The notes under the pieces are model-generated. The model was not told where the DNA came from. It made no database searches and saw only the letters and a program-made list of their open reading frames with translations. 64,000 nucleotides of DNA from Fremontodendron californicum (Eukaryota; Streptophyta; Magnoliopsida; Malvales; Malvaceae), in contig JAULJL010000027.1 of NCBI GenBank assembly GCA_030761205.1, positions 8,871,001 to 8,935,000 of the forward strand, written 5' to 3'. Positions within the stretch are counted from its first letter, which is position 1. Each line of letters begins with the position of its first letter. A program made the position numbers and the translations under genes. Shown here piece by piece: positions 57,926-64,000 of the stretch.

Positions 57926-58135
57926 ATTTTGTGCTCGCCCTCTTAAACTAAGTCTCGGAGTACCACCTGCAGGATGAAAACAGTCTTTTTATACTCGGAA
58001 ACATCAATATGGGAAGAAAACATACATGTTTAGTGGTCCGGACAAAATTAGGTGTCTACAGTCCAATTTGAATATAAAATAACAAAAAATCTAAGATTTA
58101 ATAGATGTGAGATAATGACACTTTAACATATAAAT

Positions 58136-58542
58136 ACGATTATGTTGTTAAATCTGACGATCAATTTTTTAAAATATTAATCTTATTAAAATTATTAAAA
58201 AAATATAAATTTAATTAATTTTACATCGATATAACTTGATTTTATATATATATATATATATAAATGAAACTGTTAGGGAAAAAAAAAACTGTTAGGTTTG
58301 GAGATAAATTTCAAGCATCAATAAAATTAATCAATAATTAAGTTTATGACAGAAATCTATATTAATGCTGATTCAAGTCTCATTCTACTTGCTTTCGAGT
58401 TTGGTAGAATTGAACAAATACAATCAAGTAGGACTATCTTGTTTGGAATCAGGATAATATTATTTTCTTCAATAATTGGATTTTAGTTCAATTATTACAA
58501 TATAAAGGTACTAAATAATACATATATGTAATCAGATACTTT
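58136..58542. other. Intergenic, no gene recognised
   Basis: AT-rich DNA with a short (AT)n run at 58246-58262. No gene or clear repeat end. Confidence 0.4.
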
Positions 58543-58991
58543 AATATTATATTTTTTTATGTAAATAATTGGAGAATCATATTGTTAATATTAGACACTG
58601 TAATATTTTTCCCAAAACAATGAGCATTTAAGAAATGATAGGAAAGAAGACTTGAAATTTTTAAATGTTTAAACTTTATAATGTGTGAGATTCGTCCAAT
58701 TATATATGTTAAATTTTATTTGATTATAACTATAACTTTTACTGGCATGTAATTTCATAAAATAAAAATAAAAAAGAGAGATATTTTATAGAATTTTTTT
58801 AATACAAAATGGGTTACAAATTGAGAAGTTAAAAGACAAATTGAATTCGAAATAATAAAACAAAAAGGTTTCTAGAAGATGAGTATAATAGAAACAAAAT
58901 TATCAATATTTATGCAACTTATTTTATATATATATAAAGAAAGTTTCTAGAAGATGAGTATAATAGAAACAAAATTATCAATATTTATGCA

Positions 58992-59029
<38 letters not shown>

Positions 59030-59245
59030 GTCGCTATCGAAACATGGAGCATGCAATTGTACTTAGAAGGTGACAAATGGGAATAACAAAAGGACCCACA
59101 AATTTTACATATTAATTACGTTTTGAATTGAAAAAGAATATAAATTATAAATGGGAAAAGCCAAAATCGTAAATCACGTTACAGATGTGCTGTCCTCACT
59201 TTTTCATCACTGTTTCTTAGCATTCTGAAAATTCCAAAATATCCA
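58543..59245. repeat. Duplicated host segment, copy 2
   Basis: An uninterrupted counterpart of 49320-49618 plus 51360-51690. It has its own local duplication ('gtttctagaagatgagtata' twice, 58868 and 58945) and an (ATT)n microsatellite at about 58988-59023. Confidence 0.8.
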
Positions 59246-59739
59246 CACACAAAAAAAGAGAAAAACATGTCTCATGAAACAATTAGCATTGAGACAATAA
59301 GCAAAAGGACGACTAGGGTTCATTTTAATTTTTATGAGTCACGGGCTCACGGCCCTCTCCGTTATGGACTTTTATGGTCTGTTTGCCCAATCGAAAGGCG
59401 TTCTTAAAGCTTAAGGTCACGGTCACCATCAAGTTTCTGGACGACCGTAGATGTAAATGTCTGTTAAATACTTCTAAGTACTAATAATTACATTTTATGT
59501 ATAATCTGGTCCCTTTTGGTTGGGCTGCAGGAGGAAAGCATGTCTTCATTTTCAAATAAAAGATTTGTACGTAATTATGCAAAATATTTTAATTTGGTAA
59601 TTCATCTCATATTATTATTTAATATTTTAATTTTTACCTATAATTTATCAATACAATAATCTTTTATTCAATAATATAAAAATAAAAAAAATTAATATGA
59701 CTTTATTTTTCAAAAAAAATAAAGAATCAATTATTATAC
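59246..59739. other. Intergenic, no gene recognised
   Basis: Mixed sequence, less AT-rich at 59320-59460; no sustained frame or known motif. Confidence 0.4.
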
Positions 59740-60758
59740 AACACTTGACACAAAATTAGGAGTTATTTTAATAGTATCACACACGAACATCACATGAAAA
59801 ATTAACTAAAATACGACACGATACGAAAAAAAATAACATGACCACGACATGAATACACAAACGTGTCAAAATTTATATAAAACGAACATGACACAAAATT
59901 GAGAATTATTTGAATAGTGCCAATTAGACCTGATAATTTCAGACACGAAACGAACATGAAAAAAATAACTAAAACACAATACAACATGAAAAAATAACAC
60001 TAACACAACATGAATGCACGAATGTGTCAAAATCTATCAACAAGATACAAAAAATAACATGACACAAAATTGAAAGTTATTTAAATAGTACTAATTAGAT
60101 CTGACAATTTCGGAGATGACACGAACACAAAAAGAATAACTAAAATACAATACAATACAATAAGAAAAATAACACTAACACAACATGAATGCAAGAATGT
60201 GTCAAAATATATACATAACGCGTCAAATTTTATATATATGTAATACCTTTAATACGATTATAATAATAATAAATAATTAAAAACATAAATACAACACGTA
60301 ATAATTAAAAAATAAAATTATAATTACAAAAATTACAAAATTTTATGGATAAATAACCAATCATTATGCAACACGTGATACAAAATAAAGAGTTATTTAA
60401 ATAGTGTCACGAACATGACGTGAAAAAAATAACTAAAATACGATAAGACACGAAAAAATAACATGATCACGACATGAATACATGAACGTTTCGAAATTTA
60501 TATAAAATGAATTTGACACAAAATTGAGAATTATTTGAATAGTTCTAATTAGACCTGGCAATTTCAGACATGAAACGAACATAAAAAATAACTAAAACAC
60601 AATACAACACAAAAAAATAAAACTAAAACAACACGAATACATGAATATGCCAAAATATATACATAACTGTAAAGTTTATATATATGTAATACCCTTAATA
60701 AAATTATAACACGAAAAAATAACATAAATACAATAAAATAAAAATTAAAGTGCACGTG
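59740..60758 (-). repeat. Degenerate copies of the 'gacacgaa' Helitron family
   Basis: Several partial, partly repeated copies of the family body ('gacacaaaattgagaatta', 'caattagacctg', 'aaaaaataactaaaa'), in tandem with a period of a few hundred bases. No ends are visible, so it is listed as a repeat and not as a complete element. Confidence 0.6.
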
Positions 60759-60800
60759 GCCCTTCAATTGAGGGAGCAATTGCTCCCTCAATTGAAGGGC
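60759..60800. repeat. 42-bp perfect palindrome
   Basis: The arm 'gcccttcaattgagggagca' is followed by its exact reverse complement, with centre AATT at 60778-60781. It lies 18 bp from the CTAG end of H5 and directly after the degenerate repeats. Confidence 0.95.
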
Positions 60801-60818
60801 TAACTTTTATATAGTTTA

Positions 60819-62092
60819 CTAGATAAATGCCCACGTTTCATTGCAAGCATGTTATTGGATTTGAATTTATATTTTATAATAAATTTGAAAGATAAAAAAG
60901 CAAGAGGAGTAAAGATAATTTAGAAAAATAATAACTTCTATCCTTATACAACACTTGGTATAAAATTGAGAATTATTTGAATATGATCAATTAGATCCAG
61001 CAATTTCAGACACAACATAATTATACAATACAAACATAACATGAGAAAAATAACTAAAACACGACATGACACAAAAAATAATATGAACACGATACAAATA
61101 CACGAATGTGTCAAAATCTACATAAAACGAATTATTAACGTGTCCAAATTTATATAAAATATATAATACCTTGAATACGATTATAAGATGAAAAACAACA
61201 CAAACATGATGACTCGCGACATAAATTTGAGAGTTATTTGAATAGTGTTTAGATTTGGCAATTTCGAGCACAACATGATTATCCAACACATACACAACAT
61301 GAAAAAAAATAATTAAATACGACACGAAAAATAACATGAACACGACAAAAATACATGAACGTGTCAAAATCTACATAAAACTAATTATTAACATGTAAAA
61401 ATTTATAATATTTTAAACACAAGATAAAATAACACGAACATGTTACGAACATACAAGATTTTCTCTAAATTAAATCATTATGACAAGTTATGCAAAATAT
61501 GTGATGAATTGGGACACGACATGAACACACAAAATTTTCTCTAAATTGACAAACTATGCAAAATATTTGGATGAATTGAAACATGACACGAACATATAGA
61601 GAAAATAATTAAAATACGACACGGCACGAAAATAACATGAAAACAACACAAATACATAAATGTGTCAAAATCCAAATAAAATGAATTATTAATATTTAAA
61701 AATTTATATAAATTTATAATACTTTGAACATACGAAAAAATAACACGAACAAGACACAAAAAATAATATGAACACGAACTAATATCCGAACGTGTCAAAA
61801 TATACATAAAACGAATTATTAACGTGTAAAAATTTATAATATTTTGAACACAAAAAATAACACGGACACAAAAACGACACAATACATACAATTTTTTTCT
61901 TTTTTTTTTTTTTTCCCTTTCCTTTCCTTTCTTTTCTTTCTTTCCTTCTTAATAAAAAAATATTGAAAATACCCAAACTAGCCCTCCCAACCCCTTAATA
62001 CCTATACTTAGTTGTCAACTAACCCATTATCCAAAATTCTCAATTCTCTTCTCTCATTCATTTTAGGGATAATTTTTAATGTTAGTAATAGA
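60819..62092 (-). mobile_element. Helitron-like copy H5
   Basis: On the minus strand it begins TC (complement of GA at 62091-62092) after A and ends CTAG (60819-60822) before T. The body is collinear with H1 and H3. A T/C-rich run (61890-61950) replaces part of the region near the 5' end. Open frames are repeat translations. With H3 this is the best-defined copy. Confidence 0.7.
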
Positions 62093-62789
62093 TTTCTTCA
62101 TCGATATGTATAACATTATAAGTATTTTTAGACATGGTAATATTAAATATGACACGAAAAAATAATTAAAATATAATAAGAAATACGAAACTATACGAAA
62201 AAAATACGGACACGACATGAAAACACGAACATGTCAAAATCTATATAAGACAAATTATTATCACGTTAAACACGATTATGACACGAAAAAATACGCAAAC
62301 ACAATATGAATACACAAATTGCCAAATCTAGATATTCTTAAGCTTGTAGAAGCTTTAGCTATCATTTTTTACTTATTTTCCAACTAAACAAGATGAAAAA
62401 AAACCTCTGAATACTTTCACGAGCCATATCTTACATGAAATTAGACATGTCTATGGACCAAGTTATTCATCAAGTCTGATAAATATGGTTTAAATTGAGC
62501 AAAATTTGGGATGGATTTTAGTAATCCGAACCGGCCCAATTCAATATGAATTATTCTTTAAATAATAAAAAAATAATTTTTATTTAAATTTAATAATAAA
62601 AAATAAATATATTTTAAATAATAAAGCAAGTTTTTTTGACTCACCCGAACCGATTCTAGACAAGAAAAAAATTTATTTAGGTCTAACCCAACTTGAAACC
62701 AAGTCCAAGTAAACCCCCAAAAAAATTGACACATAACTTTAAGGTAATGACTTAGACGATACTGGAAGAGTCCTTCTGCAATGGTGCAA
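62093..62789. repeat. Decayed dispersed repeats
   Basis: 62120-62340 belongs to the degenerate 'acacgaaaaaatacg' type; 62430-62720 resembles a decayed hAT-type element ('gacatgtctatggacca', 'aaccggcccaattc'). Ends not fixed. No gene. Confidence 0.45.
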
Positions 62790-63190
62790 TGTAGAAAAAA
62801 CCGAATCGAAGAACAAATCAATGTGACCTCCAAATCATCGATTCAACTAATCTAACCAGTTGAACCATATTGTTCAATTTAAAAGTAAATTAAATATTAA
62901 ATATATGATTTTAATATTAAATATAATCATTAGTTAATAAAAAAATATATTTGACTTAACAGTAGCCTTTACTATATGATTAAGAGACAAAAAGTTCAAA
63001 TTTCATTATTTATAAATAATTTTTAATAATAACAAAAAATCCGATTTTTTACCGGTTTTTAACCGATTGAACTGATTTTCTACAAATTCACTATATATCT
63101 TGTTTTTTATATGCACCGGACTAAACAAACCGTCGATTTTCAATTCAACTGGAAAGACTGAACGATCCGGTCCGATTTTTTTTTTCATCA
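62790..63190 (+). repeat. Dispersed repeat family C, copy 3
   Basis: Collinear with 34490-34870, including the 'accggttttta' words and the T-run end before 'catcactg'. Probable non-autonomous element. Confidence 0.5.
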
Positions 63191-63553
63191 CTGCTATGGT
63201 GATCAAAAGCCTCTGTGGAAACTTTACACCACGTCCAAATGTTGATTCAACAAGGGTCAAGTCCTGTGAATTGCCAAAATAAGTCAGAATTGGATGTCTC
63301 ATGGCAGCCTAGCATGATAGATTAAAATACAGGCTCAAAACCTATTTGATACTACCTCCAGGATCGATTGGAAGCAAAGCCACAGTTTACTACCTCAATG
63401 CTGAGATTTGTCTGGTAAATAGCTTGCAGTTCTTAATGATCATCATAAAAATTCACATTGAACAAAGATTATCCTCAACAGATATCCCTACTACTTCACA
63501 ACCAATCAAAATTCATGCTCAGTCCATAAACAACAATCACAGCCATCTCAGAA
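63191..63553. other. Likely 3' untranslated and downstream DNA of the next gene
   Basis: Less AT-rich, non-repetitive sequence directly downstream (on the minus strand) of the exon at 63554-63687. No coding frame of its own. Confidence 0.35.
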
Positions 63554-63687
63554 TCAGAACATTGCAGCAGCCCGTTCAACCAGATCTTTGTACTCATCGC
63601 TTACAAAAGACTTCACTTTGAGAGTAGAGATTCCACCATCAGCCTTCCCTGGAGACTCGTACTTTATCCCAATGACAGTTGCCAAAC
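63554..63687 (-). CDS. 3'-terminal exon of an unidentified gene
   Basis: A splice acceptor ('tttttgtacag', complement of 63688 onward) opens a frame reading 'GLATVIGIKYESPGKADGG', then 'ISTLKVKSFVSDEYKDLVER' and 'AAAMF', and ending in a stop at 63554-63556. The acceptor splits the first glycine codon. The frame, base composition and charge pattern look like a real C-terminus, but I do not recognise the family. The rest of the gene would lie beyond the window edge or upstream past 63800. No ATG belongs to it here. Confidence 0.5.
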
Positions 63688-64000
63688 CTGTACAAAAACA
63701 AAGTCTCTCATGTAGATCAAACTGAAAAGGTAGGCATGTTTGACATTGTGTTTGAGGCCAAAAACAAACATTTCGGGTCCACATAGATCTAAACTGGATC
63801 TAAGGGGATATGACTTCAGGTAGAGATCTTAGGTTCAATCCTTAAAGCTCTCACCTTGTACCAAAAATAATCATAAGAAAAAAAAAAAATTAAAAAGAGG
63901 GGGTGGGTGGTGGGGGGGGGGGGGGGTAGGGTCATCTGCCTGAGCACAATATATTTGGTTTCAAACATCTTCAAGGCAGCACAAAACATAATGCGAATGG
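63688..64000. other. Probable intron, G-rich run
   Basis: Sequence upstream of the terminal exon, with a run 'ggtgggtggtggggggggg' region at about 63900-63930. No further exon could be recognised before the edge. Confidence 0.35.

Larger units (their letters stand above)
53304..58060 (+). mobile_element. Solo LTR of about 4.76 kb
   Basis: It begins TGTCGCAACC and ends GGTGTCTACA, and is flanked by GTCCA at 53299-53303 and 58061-58065. No internal gag-pol is present, so it is a solo LTR left by recombination between two LTRs. The length, the 'ggttcgggagtcggttacg' region (53585 onward) and the 'ggacaaaattaggtgtctaca'-like end resemble the very long LTRs of Ogre/Tat-type Gypsy elements; that assignment is by recollection of the style. 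Interior arrays are listed separately. Small open frames in it have no domains. Confidence 0.8.

Noticed and set aside
60564..61976. Minus-strand frames rich in F, Y, V and C
   Set aside because: They translate the Helitron-family repeat; similar peptides appear at every copy and none has a domain.

Overview
The window is nuclear DNA of a flowering plant, most likely a eudicot. It is AT-rich, genes with plant-type introns are sparse, and it holds plant-specific families: KMD-type F-box/kelch genes, a plant mobile domain, plant L1 LINEs, Copia and very-long-LTR retrotransposons, MULEs, hAT elements, a Stowaway-like MITE and Helitrons. The species cannot be fixed from the sequence alone.

Only two clearly intact host genes are seen. 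Both are single-exon F-box/kelch genes on the minus strand (19158-20219 and 35693-36766). They are diverged tandem paralogues, each with a TATA box 130-145 bp upstream of its ATG. The last exon of an unidentified minus-strand gene lies at 63554-63687, and a possible orphan exon at 18121-18233.

The rest is layered mobile DNA. 1-3930: two head-to-tail minus-strand Helitron-like copies of the 'gacacgaa' repeat family, the second split by a hAT-type element. 3931-9760: a decayed Mutator-like element carrying a plant-mobile-domain pseudogene (+) and a mudrA-like transposase pseudogene (-) in convergent array, followed by a 97-bp tandem array and strong hairpins. 10195-15541: a dead LINE interrupted by a 465-bp hAT-type element (8-bp target duplication) and a 3.9-kb non-autonomous Helitron. 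17374-17571: a Stowaway-like MITE. 20617-22084: a TIR element. 22403-26673: a 5'-truncated LINE with a 16-bp target duplication. 26960-28810: a long-TIR element with an internal duplication and SINE-like units. 29000-33000: fold-back elements and small Helitrons. 33212-34356: another Helitron.

Beside the second F-box gene, 37065-38070 looks like a Pack-MULE carrying two exons and an intron of a HAD-family pyrimidine 5'-nucleotidase-like gene. 40614-45908 is an intact Copia element with apparently identical LTRs and a 1365-codon gag-pol frame, so a very recent insertion. 53304-58060 is a solo LTR of about 4.76 kb flanked by GTCCA duplications, with internal tandem arrays and a cluster of W-box-like motifs. 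It lies between two copies of a duplicated host segment (49320-51690 and 58543-59245). The first copy carries a Helitron that the second lacks, so the second acts as an empty site. 59740-62092 holds more of the Helitron family and a 42-bp perfect palindrome.

The two best candidates for something unusual are the mobile-domain/transposase MULE and the Pack-MULE. The most informative structural result is that the common 'gacacgaa' repeats have Helitron ends (TC...CTAG, inserted between A and T).
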